Origin: Ktedonobacter racemifer DSM 44963
GTDB lineage: Bacteria; Chloroflexota; Ktedonobacteria; Ktedonobacterales; Ktedonobacteraceae
Assembly: GCF_000178855.1 (NCBI RefSeq)
Contig: NZ_ADVG01000002.1
Location: forward strand, 1,674,001-1,738,000
DNA: 64,000 nt
Direction of reading: 5' to 3'
Each line of letters opens with the position of its first letter. The first letter of the stretch is position 1. Below, one piece after another: positions 1-7,984 of the stretch. The translations under genes and the position numbers were made by a program. The notes under the pieces were generated by a model, which was given only the letters and a program-made list of their open reading frames with translations, was not told where the DNA came from and ran no database searches.

Positions 1-694
1 CACCGCTTGCCTTCGCCGAAGTCACAAACTCACGGCTACGCATAGAAAGAGTTTGCGCACGCAGGACACGCGCGCCCCAGGCCCAACTGGTAAAGGTCAC
101 AATCAGGGCCACCATCTGTGGGCCGCGCGGAAAGTACGACGCCAGGACAATCGCCAGGGGTAATGCAGGAAGGACCAGAAAGATATTCGTCACTAACGAA
201 AGAACATCATCAATGATGCCACCAAAGTAACCACCCACCAGGCCAACGACCACGGAGATGAAGGTCACAGCGAACCCCGTGAAAAAGGCCCACATAATCG
301 AGGTACGCGTACCGTAGATGAGCTGGCTAAAGATATCCTGACCCGTCACAGTTGTACCCAGCCAGTGCTGGGCCGAGGGAGGAGACTTCGAGAGATCAGT
401 GAGCAGCGTGGGATCGGTATGCACGAATAATGGGCCAAAGATCGCCACCAGGATAAAGAGGCCCACGATACTACTGCCTACCGTTACCTTTTTATTCACT
501 GTGATGGCGTGCCAGAAGCCGCGCAAGCCATTCAACACCTGCACATGAAAAGGATTGCCCAGGGGCAACGCCACCGATGTGGCAGTCGTCACGTTGGTAC
601 TGGCATGCGCGCCGACACCAACTGCGGCCGCTCCAGCTAGAGGTTCGTTAAGATTCTTTGGTGCAGGAGGCCATTGCGAAGAGGTATTAGACAT
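1..694 (-). CDS. ABC transporter permease, DppC/OppC type (partial, runs off the window)
   Basis: Inner-membrane permease of a peptide/oligosaccharide ABC importer; only the N-terminal 231 codons are in the window. The ATG at 694 lies 3 bp after the stop of the upstream permease, so the two are translationally linked. After a soluble N-terminal stretch of about 55 residues comes a first membrane segment (VGSSIVGLFILVAIFGPLF), a conserved stretch HWLGTTVTGQDIFSQLIYGTRTS cut here to HWLGTTVTGQDIFSQL, and further hydrophobic helices, as in the BPD_transp_1 family. The motif D-I-F-S-x-L-I-Y-G-x-R is typical of DppC-like proteins. The ATPase subunits are not in the window and may lie beyond position 1. 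The long N-terminal extension is unremarkable for this subfamily. Confidence 0.9.
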   Translation of the reverse strand, partial: MSNTSSQWPPAPKNLNEPLAGAAAVGVGAHASTNVTTATSVALPLGNPFHVQVLNGLRGFWHAITVNKKVTVGSSIVGLFILVAIFGPLFVHTDPTLLTDLSKSPPSAQHWLGTTVTGQDIFSQLIYGTRTSIMWAFFTGFAVTFISVVVGLVGGYFGGIIDDVLSLVTNIFLVLPALPLAIVLASYFPRGPQMVALIVTFTSWAWGARVLRAQTLSMRSREFVTSAKASG

Positions 695-697
695 CGT

Positions 698-1693
698 TTA
701 CGCGCTCCTTTCCTGGCGGACACGTGGATCAAGCAGGGTATAGACCAGGTCGGCGAGGAAATTGGCAGCCAGGATAGCCAGAGCAATAATCAAAAAGATG
801 CCCTGGATAAGTGCATAATCCTGGCCCTGCACCGCCTGCAAGAGTGTATAGCCAATACCCGGATACGAGAAGACAATCTCGGTAAGAAGCTGCCCGCCAA
901 CAATCGTACCCAGCGAGAGGGCGAAGCCCGCGACATTGGGCAGAATAGCATTGCGCGCGGCATAAGAGAACATCACACGCCTGGGCGCCAGACCCTTGGC
1001 GTTTGCCATCAAGACATAATCTTCAGAGAGCGTCGTAATCATCGAGTTGCGCATCACCAGCAGCCAGCCAGAGACGGAGGAGAGCACAATCGTCAGGGCG
1101 GGCAGAATGCCGTGGTAGAGCGCGCTGAAAATAAAGTCAGGTGACCAGCCTATATCCAGCGCTGTATCAAAGCCATCCGAGAAGGGGAACCAGCCAAGCG
1201 TATACCCAAAGATATACACAATAATCAGGGCCAGCCAGAAATAGGGGATCGAAGACAGAAACGTCGTCGCCGGAGCCAGGAATGTATCCAGGAACGAGCC
1301 ACGCTTCCAGGCCATAATAATACCAAGCAAACAGCCAAGGATAAAGCTGACGATGACCGCAATGCCGCCCAGGACCAGCGTCCACTGGATGCCTTGTGCG
1401 ATCACATCTTTCACGGGGGTTGGATAGTTGGTGAGCGAGGTGCCCAGGCGGCCCTGGAGCAGATCGCCCAGATACTTAAAGTATTGTACATACAGAGGAT
1501 CGGTCGTGTTGAGACCAAAGGCAGCCTGGAGCGCCTTCTCCGTCTCTGGCGCCAGATGCCCTTGCCGTTCGAAGCGTAGCATCATGGCCTCAGCGGGGTT
1601 ACCGGGTGCCAGACGAGGGATAAAGAAATTGAGCGTGACCGAAGCCCAGAGAGCGACAAGATAAAACAGAATGCGACGTAACAGGTGACGCAT
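698..1693 (-). CDS. ABC transporter permease, DppB/OppB type
   Basis: Membrane permease that pairs with the DppC-like protein downstream. The 331-residue product has an N-terminal membrane anchor (MRHLLRRILFYLVALWASVT), the family stretch FFIPRLAPGNPAEAM, and about five more membrane helices. The cytoplasmic EAA-like loop is at VLMANAKGLAPRR, near residue 240. The start at 1693 is preferred over one 24 bp upstream because AAGGAG lies eight bases before it. It follows the binding-protein gene by about 275 bp, a gap that holds a hairpin and a REP-like repeat, and runs straight into the next permease. The substrate cannot be read from the permease; the neighbouring NagA/GntR genes suggest an amino-sugar oligomer or a muropeptide. 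Confidence 0.93.
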   Translation of the reverse strand: MRHLLRRILFYLVALWASVTLNFFIPRLAPGNPAEAMMLRFERQGHLAPETEKALQAAFGLNTTDPLYVQYFKYLGDLLQGRLGTSLTNYPTPVKDVIAQGIQWTLVLGGIAVIVSFILGCLLGIIMAWKRGSFLDTFLAPATTFLSSIPYFWLALIIVYIFGYTLGWFPFSDGFDTALDIGWSPDFIFSALYHGILPALTIVLSSVSGWLLVMRNSMITTLSEDYVLMANAKGLAPRRVMFSYAARNAILPNVAGFALSLGTIVGGQLLTEIVFSYPGIGYTLLQAVQGQDYALIQGIFLIIALAILAANFLADLVYTLLDPRVRQERSA

Positions 1694-1834
1694 AACGGTA
1701 CTCCTTATAGCGTGCAAGCCAGTTCTACCAAGCCAGGGTAGAAGCTACAAATCCTGGGCTTACCTTTACCGGATCGTAATAGTAGCATAGCACGATAGAG
1801 ATACAGAAAGAATGCAAACCAGTATCTGCCTATT

Positions 1835-1883
1835 CGGAAACCTGAGCGCGAAGCGCTAGCCGCGGGAGCGGCGTTGGTTTCCA
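1835..1883. repeat. REP-like palindromic repeat, copy A
   Basis: A palindromic unit of about 49 bp bounded by GGAAACC and GGTTTCC, with inner palindromes around GCGCGAAGCGC and GCCGCGGGAGCGGC. Its reverse complement closely matches the unit at 32058-32107 and more loosely that at 25312-25363. It lies between the binding-protein and permease genes. Confidence 0.6.
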
Positions 1884-1920
1884 CATAAGATCTATAAGGC
1901 ACTGGTGGAGGTAGGGAAAA

Positions 1921-1949
1921 TGGAGATGGCCCTTGCGGGACCATCTCCA
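1921..1949 (-). terminator. Intercistronic hairpin after the binding-protein gene
   Basis: TGGAGATGGCCC pairs with GGGACCATCTCCA (one bulged base, one G-U pair in the RNA). It starts 20 bp after the binding-protein stop codon and has no T-run. In similar operons such stems protect or attenuate the message so that binding protein is made in excess over the permeases; that role is inferred here. Confidence 0.5.
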
Positions 1950-1968
1950 CCGGATTTCGGATAGAAAC

Positions 1969-3669
1969 TTACGATACAGGAGTCAGATTGAGTACAATCT
2001 GGAGGTTATCAGGCGCCGCATAGGCGGCACCGACAGCGTAAGCATTGTCTTTGTCAGGCCAGCCAGTGAAGTTCTTGCTGCTGTACTCATACCAGGCAGC
2101 GGCGTTCACCAGAGGCACAACTGGCAGCTGCGTAGCGAAGATCTTCTCCAGAGCCTGGATGTCGCTCTTCTGCTTCGCCTGATCCGTTGTGGATGCATAG
2201 TCATTCAGCAAGGCATCGCTCTGCTTATCATTCCACTTTTCCCAGTTGAAGCCATTGGGGGAGAGGTTCGCGCTATTCAAATGGGAGTTGTAGAGGTAGA
2301 AGGGATTCGGGCCACCGAAGAGGCCACCGATCAGCATCTGGTACTTGCCGCTGTTACGGGCATCGAAGTACGCGGTATCCTGAATGGCATTGATGTTGAC
2401 ATCGATACCGATATCTTTCAGGTTCTGCTTGATAACCTGGCACATCTGCTCCCAGTCGGTCCAGCCAGAGACCACCGTCAGGTTGAAGGACATCTTCTTG
2501 CCACTCTTGTCTTTGAAGAAGCCATCGGAACCCTTGGTGTAGCCGGCATCCTGAAGCAGCTTGGTTGCCTTATCGACCTGGGCTGTCTTCTGCACGTCGG
2601 CGTAGGTGGGATCCAGGTAGTCTTTGTTGTTGGGCAGGATCAAGCCAGTGGTGCTGGCGGGCTCCACATAGCCACTCTCAGCCTGCTTCGACAGCTGCTG
2701 GCGATCCAGCGCGGCGCTGATGGCCTGGCGAACGGCGACATCATTGAAAGGCGCCTGGCCCAGGTTGAGATAAAGCGCGAAGAGGTCGGTTGGCGTCATC
2801 CAGTAGTGGTTGTGCGCGGGATCCTTGGCAACAAAGGTGGTATCCAGGTCGGGAGCGAAGAAGCCACCCCAGTCGATCTGACCCTTGGCCAGTTCGAGCT
2901 GCAAGGTGGTGTTGTCCTTCACGGATGGGTAGTGCAGTTCCTGGATCTTCACCTTGTCGGCCTGCCAGTAGCTGGAGCTCTTGGCGTAGACCAGCAACTG
3001 AGCTGAGAACTTCTTCAGGGTGTAGGGGCCGGTACCAACCGGGTTCTCGTTCGCAAAGGTGGTAGGATCGCCAGCGCCCTCAAAGATATGCTTGGGAACG
3101 ATGAAGGTCTGGCCAGCGATATACCAGAACAGGGGAGGATAGGGCTTCGTGAAGTTGATAACAACGGTCTTGCTATCAGGCGCGGTCACGCTCTGTAAAT
3201 AACCGCCTGTCCACAGGCCCTGCGCATCGGCAGCTTTGTACTGCTTGAGCATATTGAACGTGAAGGCTACGTCATCGGCGCTAAAGTCTTTGCCATCGTT
3301 CCACTTGACGCCATCGCGAATGGTAAAGGTAAGCTGTTTGTTGTCGCTGCTCCACTTGTAATCTGTAGCCAGCCAGGGTTTGTTGGAGCCATCAATTTTG
3401 TTGATGTAGTACAGCGTTTCATAAACCATGCCCTTGACACCCTCGTTGGCATTGGGGTTATAAGGGCTAAGCGCCTTGGTGAAATCGCCACCAACATGCG
3501 CACCAATGTTGAGTACCGACTTTTTGCTGCTATTACCAGAAGATGGGGAGTTGCCGCCACAGGCGACCAGCAGCATAGTGAGGATGACCAGCAAGGAACA
3601 GAGCCACATGCCGGCGCCCGTCTTTTTACGGAACATCACTGTCCGCAAGCTAGAAGAGACAGAAGACAC
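1969..3669 (-). CDS. ABC transporter solute-binding lipoprotein, family 5 (DppA/OppA-like)
   Basis: Extracytoplasmic substrate-binding lipoprotein of the adjacent importer. The chosen GTG start has AGGAGG six bases upstream (3676-3681). It gives a short leader followed by a classic lipoprotein signal, MFRKKTGAGMWLCSLLVILT then MLLVACGG, with the Cys as lipidation site. The mature part carries the SBP_bac_5 pattern: TLYYINKIDG, FTIRDGVKWNDGKDFSADDV, NPVGTGPYTLKKF and AISAALDRQQL. Total length of 566 residues is normal for the family. Family-5 proteins bind peptides but also chito-oligosaccharides and muropeptides, which would fit the nag genes next door. A frame open further upstream exists only because it reads through a 9-bp tandem repeat, and is rejected. 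Confidence 0.92.
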   Translation of the reverse strand: MSSVSSSLRTVMFRKKTGAGMWLCSLLVILTMLLVACGGNSPSSGNSSKKSVLNIGAHVGGDFTKALSPYNPNANEGVKGMVYETLYYINKIDGSNKPWLATDYKWSSDNKQLTFTIRDGVKWNDGKDFSADDVAFTFNMLKQYKAADAQGLWTGGYLQSVTAPDSKTVVINFTKPYPPLFWYIAGQTFIVPKHIFEGAGDPTTFANENPVGTGPYTLKKFSAQLLVYAKSSSYWQADKVKIQELHYPSVKDNTTLQLELAKGQIDWGGFFAPDLDTTFVAKDPAHNHYWMTPTDLFALYLNLGQAPFNDVAVRQAISAALDRQQLSKQAESGYVEPASTTGLILPNNKDYLDPTYADVQKTAQVDKATKLLQDAGYTKGSDGFFKDKSGKKMSFNLTVVSGWTDWEQMCQVIKQNLKDIGIDVNINAIQDTAYFDARNSGKYQMLIGGLFGGPNPFYLYNSHLNSANLSPNGFNWEKWNDKQSDALLNDYASTTDQAKQKSDIQALEKIFATQLPVVPLVNAAAWYEYSSKNFTGWPDKDNAYAVGAAYAAPDNLQIVLNLTPVS

Positions 3670-3710
3670 GAAAGACCTCCTGACGCTGAAATGGCAAAGC
3701 ATATGAAAAC

Positions 3711-3749
3711 ATCGAAAATATCGAAAGCATCGAAAGCATCGAAAGCATC
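3711..3749. repeat. Short tandem repeat, 9-bp unit ATCGAAAGC
   Basis: Four units and a partial fifth, the first variant (ATCGAAAAT), 40-80 bp upstream of the binding-protein start. It lies in the probable 5' leader or promoter. A period of 9 bp can change length without altering a reading frame, but no coding role is seen. Confidence 0.85.
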
Positions 3750-4162
3750 TATATACTTGCCTCTTCAATACACATAAAACGTTATTGGTTGAACAGGACC
3801 TCTCCAACGAGATACACAGACACCCATTGTCTGCCAGCGCGGGGGATAGCGTCTAAATAGTCAAGTCGTTTGCCTGGCGCGAAAGACAAGAACAGCAAGC
3901 ATATACTATAGAACCTTCCACAGGGCAAACGGCGCCGAGCCTTCTTTATGAGAGAAGGTCAACCCGACAAAATCATCTCTATGCAAGCTACCACTTAGCA
4001 TAAGCGTAAAACGCTGCTTCTTCTCCTTTCTCCTCAGGGGACGCTACTAGACTTGAATTCTCCCAGACCCTCAATACAAGCAATTCAATCTATGGATCTT
4101 TTTTGGGAGTGAAGACTTGAATATCTTAGTAGTACTTTAACTCTTCTTTCTCCAAATGTCAA

Positions 4163-4183
4163 GTCATCTAGACCACTAGACCA
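4163..4183. promoter_or_regulatory. Predicted GntR/HutC (NagR/DasR-like) operator, copy 1
   Basis: A 21-bp site identical to that at 4351-4371. It contains TCATCTAGACCA, which matches 10 of 12 positions of the known DasR/NagR operator core TGGTCTAGACCA, followed by a second overlapping half-site CTAGACCA. A GntR/HutC regulator gene lies 3 kb away in the same locus. The link between site and regulator is inferred. Confidence 0.7.
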
Positions 4184-4350
4184 AAAATTCCGTTATTCCC
4201 TGCAAAATCCTCCTTTGCACCTCTGTGCCTGACTCTTTGTTAACTGTTTCTTCTCTGTAATCAATACTACGTTCGATTACCGGACAAAAATCTCATCCCT
4301 TTCCCTTGTAAAGAAGCAAAGGGGTCATTTTCCAGCAGAGGCAATGCCTA

Positions 4351-4371
4351 GTCATCTAGACCACTAGACCA
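4351..4371. promoter_or_regulatory. Predicted GntR/HutC (NagR/DasR-like) operator, copy 2
   Basis: Exact second copy of the 21-bp site, 188 bp from the first and 78 bp upstream of the SIS gene start. This is a natural position for a repressor that blocks the SIS promoter, while copy 1 could serve the divergent transporter. An exact 21-bp repeat is not expected by chance in 64 kb. Confidence 0.72.
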
Positions 4372-4448
4372 TATTGTGTGTTATAGTAAAAAGGACTGGA
4401 AAGTCGGTATGTTTATCACCACAAGGCTACTCAACGAAGGAGTTCTCA

Positions 4449-5483
4449 ATGTCCTCGCTACTCGAACAAGAAATATACAGCCAGCCCGAGGTCATCACCC
4501 ACTTACTCGAGCAAGAGACAGAGCATATTACGAACGTGGTTGCCCAGTTGCCACCATTTGATTATGTCCTGATCGCGGCCCGCGGCTCATCTGATCATGC
4601 TGCGACATACGCCAAGTACGCCTGGCCGATCATGGCTGGCTATCCTATCGCGCTCGCGGCCCCTTCGCTCCATACGCTCTATCACAAAGCCCCTCATATG
4701 CGCAACGCCCTGGTAGTTGGTATTTCGCAATCGGGACAGTCACCAGACATTGTCGCCGTGCTTGAAGAGGGGAAACGCCAGGGACGTCCCACGCTTGCCA
4801 TCACAAACGACGGTGGCTCTCCCCTGGCCGCTGCTGCCGATCATGTCATCGAACTGCACGCGGGCCGTGAGCGCAGCGTGGCCGCGACAAAAACCTATAC
4901 CGCGCAGCTCGCGGTGATGATGCTCTTCGCCGCAGCCTGGAGCGGGAACCCCCAGCGCATGACGGAGCTACGACGCCTGCCAGAGATCATGCGCCAAACA
5001 CTTGAGATGTCTGCTCCCCTGGCCCAGCGCGCTGAGCGCTATCGCTACATGGACCAATGCGTGGTTATTGGTCGCGGCTATAACTATGCCACCGCGTTTG
5101 AGCTCGGCCTCAAACTGAAGGAGCTGACCTACGTTATGGCCACCTCATACTCCTCCGCTGACTTCCGCCATGGCCCAATCGCCACCGTGGATACTGGCCT
5201 GCCCGTCTTCCTGGTGGCCCCCAGAGATGCCACGTATGATGATATGCTTGATCTCGCCAGAGATTTAAAGCAACGCGGAGCCGAACTCCTGGTGATCTCA
5301 GAGGAGCAGGAAATTCTCTCTCAGGCGACAACACCACTGGCGCTTCCACCAGCAGTGCCTGAGTGGCTCAGCCCCATCACCGCCATCCTGCTTGGACAGG
5401 TCCTGGCGCTTCATCTTACGCTGGCAAAGGGGCTGGATCCCGATGTTCCACGCGGCTTACAGAAAGTGACGCGCACGCTGTAA
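4449..5483 (+). CDS. SIS-domain sugar isomerase/deaminase (GlmS C-terminal-like, probable glucosamine-6-phosphate deaminase)
   Basis: Cytoplasmic 344-residue protein with two SIS domains and no glutaminase domain, so it is not a full GlmS. This is the size and layout of NagB-II/AgaS-type deaminases, which convert glucosamine-6-phosphate to fructose-6-phosphate and ammonia. Visible motifs are ARGSSDHAATYAKY, the sugar-phosphate-binding GISQSGQSPD, the Thr/Lys stretch RSVAATKTYTAQL, and VIGRGYNYATAFELGLKLKE. ATG 4449 is chosen because AAGGAG precedes it by seven bases; an open frame upstream lacks this. It is the natural next step after NagA, encoded convergently downstream. A predicted operator lies 78 bp upstream. 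An alternative role as another aldose-ketose isomerase cannot be excluded. Confidence 0.85.
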   Translation: MSSLLEQEIYSQPEVITHLLEQETEHITNVVAQLPPFDYVLIAARGSSDHAATYAKYAWPIMAGYPIALAAPSLHTLYHKAPHMRNALVVGISQSGQSPDIVAVLEEGKRQGRPTLAITNDGGSPLAAAADHVIELHAGRERSVAATKTYTAQLAVMMLFAAAWSGNPQRMTELRRLPEIMRQTLEMSAPLAQRAERYRYMDQCVVIGRGYNYATAFELGLKLKELTYVMATSYSSADFRHGPIATVDTGLPVFLVAPRDATYDDMLDLARDLKQRGAELLVISEEQEILSQATTPLALPPAVPEWLSPITAILLGQVLALHLTLAKGLDPDVPRGLQKVTRTL

Positions 5484-5530
5484 AGTCACATGCGTGAGTG
5501 CTATTTCAGGCTCGCAACGAAACGGAGAGG

Positions 5531-5554
5531 GAGGCGCTTAGTTTAAAGCGCCTC
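5531..5554. terminator. Hairpin between convergent SIS and nagA genes
   Basis: GAGGCGCTT pairs with AAGCGCCTC around a 6-base loop. It overlaps the last codons of nagA and lies 48 bp after the SIS stop, so it can serve both strands. There is only a short pyrimidine tract after it. Confidence 0.55.
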
Positions 5555-6751
5555 TTCTTGCTGCTTCAAGAGGGATAAACGCTCCTCCCAGGCTGGCTGA
5601 GTATAGATGACGCGCCCCTGGCACACCGTGGCTTGCAGTTCCAGCGCCTGGTTGAGGATGACAAAGTCGGCATCGTAGCCTGGTCGCAGAAGCCCCTTGT
5701 GATCCGCGACCTTGATCGAGCGTGCGGCGTTATAAGACAGCATGCCAGACGCCTCTTGCAGGTTCACCGGCGTCATCTCCAGAATATTTCTCAACCCCTG
5801 GTCAAGTGTCAGAATACTCCCCGCCAGTGTGCCATCCTCAAGGCGCGCCGCGCCACAAATCGCACGCGCGACCTGGCCCGCGAACTCAAAGGTGCTATCC
5901 GGAACGCCCGCCCCCGCCTGGGCATCCGTAATCACGATGGTGCGCTGGGGACCCAGCAACTTCACCAGCACATACATCATCGCGGGATGCACATGTACAC
6001 CATCGGCGATCAGCTCGCCCATGACATGCTCAAGAGGGGCGATAGCGGCCAGTGGACCGGGGTTGCGGTGGTGCAGGGGTTGCATGGCATTAAAGCAGTG
6101 CGTGACATGCGAGACGCCATGTTTGACCGCCTCAAGCGTCTGCTCATAGCTGGCCTCGGTATGGCCCATGCTAATGGTCACTCCCTCAGCCAGCAGGCGC
6201 GCCATCATCTCGTTGGCTCCCGCCAGTTCCGGGGCAAGCGTAACCAGCTTTAAATAGCCTTCAGTCAGCTCAAGGACGCGCTCAGTCTCTACCAGGCTGG
6301 GCCTGCGTAACCAGATTGGAGGATGGGCGCCTCGCTTCTTCTCATTGATATACGGTCCCTCAAGAAATATCCCCAGGGGTTGAGCACCCTCGGACCTGTG
6401 TTGCCAGTTCTTGATCGCCGACACCGCGGTTTGTAGCTGCGCCTCTGGCATACAGTTTGGCGTGCCGACCACGGCAACCAGGTACGATGTTACCCCAGTG
6501 GAGGCGACCCAGCGATTATAGGCCAGGATCTCCTCTAGCTTAGTGGTATGGAGATTATGACCACCGCCGCCATGGGTGTGAACATCAATAAAGCCGGGCA
6601 AAATAAACGTGTCAGTGGCATCAATCACCACTTCAGACTGCCCATCAGCCTGGTTCACCGTTTGAATTGTCCCCTGGGCAATAGTCATATTGCCCTCAGC
6701 TACATCCATTGTAGCATCGACTAAGCGAGCGCCACTAAATGTAAAACGCAT
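5543..6751 (-). CDS. nagA: N-acetylglucosamine-6-phosphate deacetylase
   Basis: Amidohydrolase that removes the acetyl group from N-acetylglucosamine-6-phosphate to give glucosamine-6-phosphate and acetate. The 402-residue product has the expected features in order: the metal-site motif DVHTHGGGGHN, the glutamate ligand in LEGPYINEKKRGAHP, His in MGHTEASYEQ, His in VTHCFNAMQPLHHRNPG, and the catalytic Asp in ITDAQAGAG. These match the E. coli NagA ligands (Glu, two His, catalytic Asp). ATG 6751 is supported by GAAGGAG upstream; an open frame extends 29 codons further without a ribosome site. It is divergent from the GntR regulator and convergent with the SIS deaminase, forming a deacetylase-deaminase pair. 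Confidence 0.95.
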   Translation of the reverse strand: MRFTFSGARLVDATMDVAEGNMTIAQGTIQTVNQADGQSEVVIDATDTFILPGFIDVHTHGGGGHNLHTTKLEEILAYNRWVASTGVTSYLVAVVGTPNCMPEAQLQTAVSAIKNWQHRSEGAQPLGIFLEGPYINEKKRGAHPPIWLRRPSLVETERVLELTEGYLKLVTLAPELAGANEMMARLLAEGVTISMGHTEASYEQTLEAVKHGVSHVTHCFNAMQPLHHRNPGPLAAIAPLEHVMGELIADGVHVHPAMMYVLVKLLGPQRTIVITDAQAGAGVPDSTFEFAGQVARAICGAARLEDGTLAGSILTLDQGLRNILEMTPVNLQEASGMLSYNAARSIKVADHKGLLRPGYDADFVILNQALELQATVCQGRVIYTQPAWEERLSLLKQQEEAL

Positions 6752-7208
6752 TGACCTCTCCTTCAAGGCGAAACCTAAAAAATACGATAACGACATAACA
6801 TCTTTTGTGCGGCTTCCCCTGCTATTGATACGTAACACACAGCACGGTTAAATTGTACAATTTTCTTTCTGGACATGTACGCACCTTGGATATCCAGATC
6901 TGCTTCATTGCTAGCTTCACCGTCCTTCATTTCTCATTGTCTTCCCAGTCTCTCCCTTGACGCCATCCTGCATTTATGAGATTATGACAGTGCAAGCTGG
7001 TATATACAACATACCAATTATACCATCTCTCTTTTCACAGCAGAAGAATAGCAAGCAAACTGGCACAAATACGTCATAGAGAAGGTCTCACTTCGGGGCA
7101 GAAAAGGCTAGCCACTGCCCTATAGAACGCTGTACCATTTAGCAATGTCGCTAGCATCGTGCTTGTACGCTGGAGAGCATCCACGGAAAGAGGTATGGAA
7201 CCTATTTT
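6752..7208. other. Divergent promoter region between nagA and the GntR regulator
   Basis: 457 bp without a credible ORF. It probably carries both promoters. The only ordered element noticed is a run of TGGTAT/ATACCA half-sites at 6998-7025. Confidence 0.5.
6998..7025. promoter_or_regulatory. Possible operator half-site cluster
   Basis: TGGTATAT, ATACCA and TATACCA occur within 28 bp, giving overlapping inverted half-sites of the TGGT-N-ACCA type bound by HutC-family repressors. It is less like the classic core than the sites at 4163 and 4351, and could be autoregulatory. Tentative. Confidence 0.35.
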
Positions 7209-7949
7209 ATGCAAAGCCGAAAAAGCCCCCTACCACGATACTACCAACTCAAGGAGATCATGCGCGAGAAGGTAACTTCTGGCGATTGGAAGCCAGGTGA
7301 TCTCATTCCTTCTGAGCGCGAGCTTGGCGAACAATATGGCATTAGTCGTATGACCGCGCGCCAGGCGCTCACCGAACTGGTGAACGAGGGTCTCTTTTAT
7401 CGCGAACAGGGCAAAGGCACCTTTGTCAGTCGCAACAAGATTACCCAGCAGTTGATTCGCCTGACTGGCTTTACCGAGGATATCAGTGCGCGTGGTCAGG
7501 CCCCGGCAACACGCGTCCTCAGCATGCATATGATTCCCGCCACAGAAGACCTTGCCGAACGCCTGCGCCTGCACGTTGGTCAACCTATCTTCCGCCTGCA
7601 ACGCCTGCGGCTCGCCGACAACGAACCTCTCGCAATTGAGCGCTCCCACCTCTCATTTATTGGCTGTGAAAGGCTTCTGGATGAGGACCTGGAGACACAA
7701 TCGCTCTACCGCGTTCTGGAAAGCAGGTATGGCATCCAACTCATCCAGGCAGAACAGGAACTTGAGGCGGGCCTCACCAATGAAGAAGATGCAAAGCTGC
7801 TGAATCTTCCCATAGGAAGTCCCGCCCTCTATACGCGTCGCACCACCTATACCAATCGTGATCTACCCATTGAGTATGCACGCTCGGTCTACTGTGGACA
7901 TAAATACACATTCTACACCCATATGCTACGGAATCAGTTAGTTCCATAA
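7209..7949 (+). CDS. GntR-family transcriptional regulator, HutC subfamily (NagR/DasR-like)
   Basis: DNA-binding regulator of 246 residues. The N-terminal winged helix-turn-helix is at residues 5-75: LPRYYQLKEIMREKV, PGDLIPSERELGEQYGISRM, TARQALTELVNEGL and the wing REQGKGTFVS. A UTRA effector-binding domain fills residues 95-240 (LRLHVGQPIFRLQRLRLADN, QELEAGLTNEEDAKLL, PALYTRRTTYTNRDLPIEY). In related bacteria these proteins bind glucosamine-6-phosphate or N-acetylglucosamine-6-phosphate and control amino-sugar genes. It sits between nagA and an amino-sugar kinase, and two DasR-like operators lie upstream of the SIS gene. The start at 7209 has GAAAGAGG about 14 bases upstream. Confidence 0.92.
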   Translation: MQSRKSPLPRYYQLKEIMREKVTSGDWKPGDLIPSERELGEQYGISRMTARQALTELVNEGLFYREQGKGTFVSRNKITQQLIRLTGFTEDISARGQAPATRVLSMHMIPATEDLAERLRLHVGQPIFRLQRLRLADNEPLAIERSHLSFIGCERLLDEDLETQSLYRVLESRYGIQLIQAEQELEAGLTNEEDAKLLNLPIGSPALYTRRTTYTNRDLPIEYARSVYCGHKYTFYTHMLRNQLVP

Positions 7950-7984
7950 GTGTGCACAGGGTATATGTCTCGCAAGGAGCAAGT

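Larger units (their letters stand above)
3670..4448. other. Regulatory intergenic region between the transporter and the SIS deaminase gene
   Basis: About 780 bp between divergent genes with no convincing ORF. It holds a 9-bp tandem repeat near the transporter start and two identical predicted operators (4163-4183 and 4351-4371). The rest is AT-rich and probably carries both promoters; no clear -35/-10 pair was assigned. Confidence 0.6.

Noticed and set aside
1933..3006. Open frame of 357 codons on the plus strand, opposite the solute-binding lipoprotein
   Set aside because: It is fully antisense to a gene with clear family motifs, a signal peptide and a strong ribosome site; its own product looks like nothing known.
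3711..3749. The 9-bp tandem repeat as a CRISPR-like or coding repeat
   Set aside because: Units are too short and have no spacers, and the repeat lies upstream of the best start codon of the lipoprotein gene.
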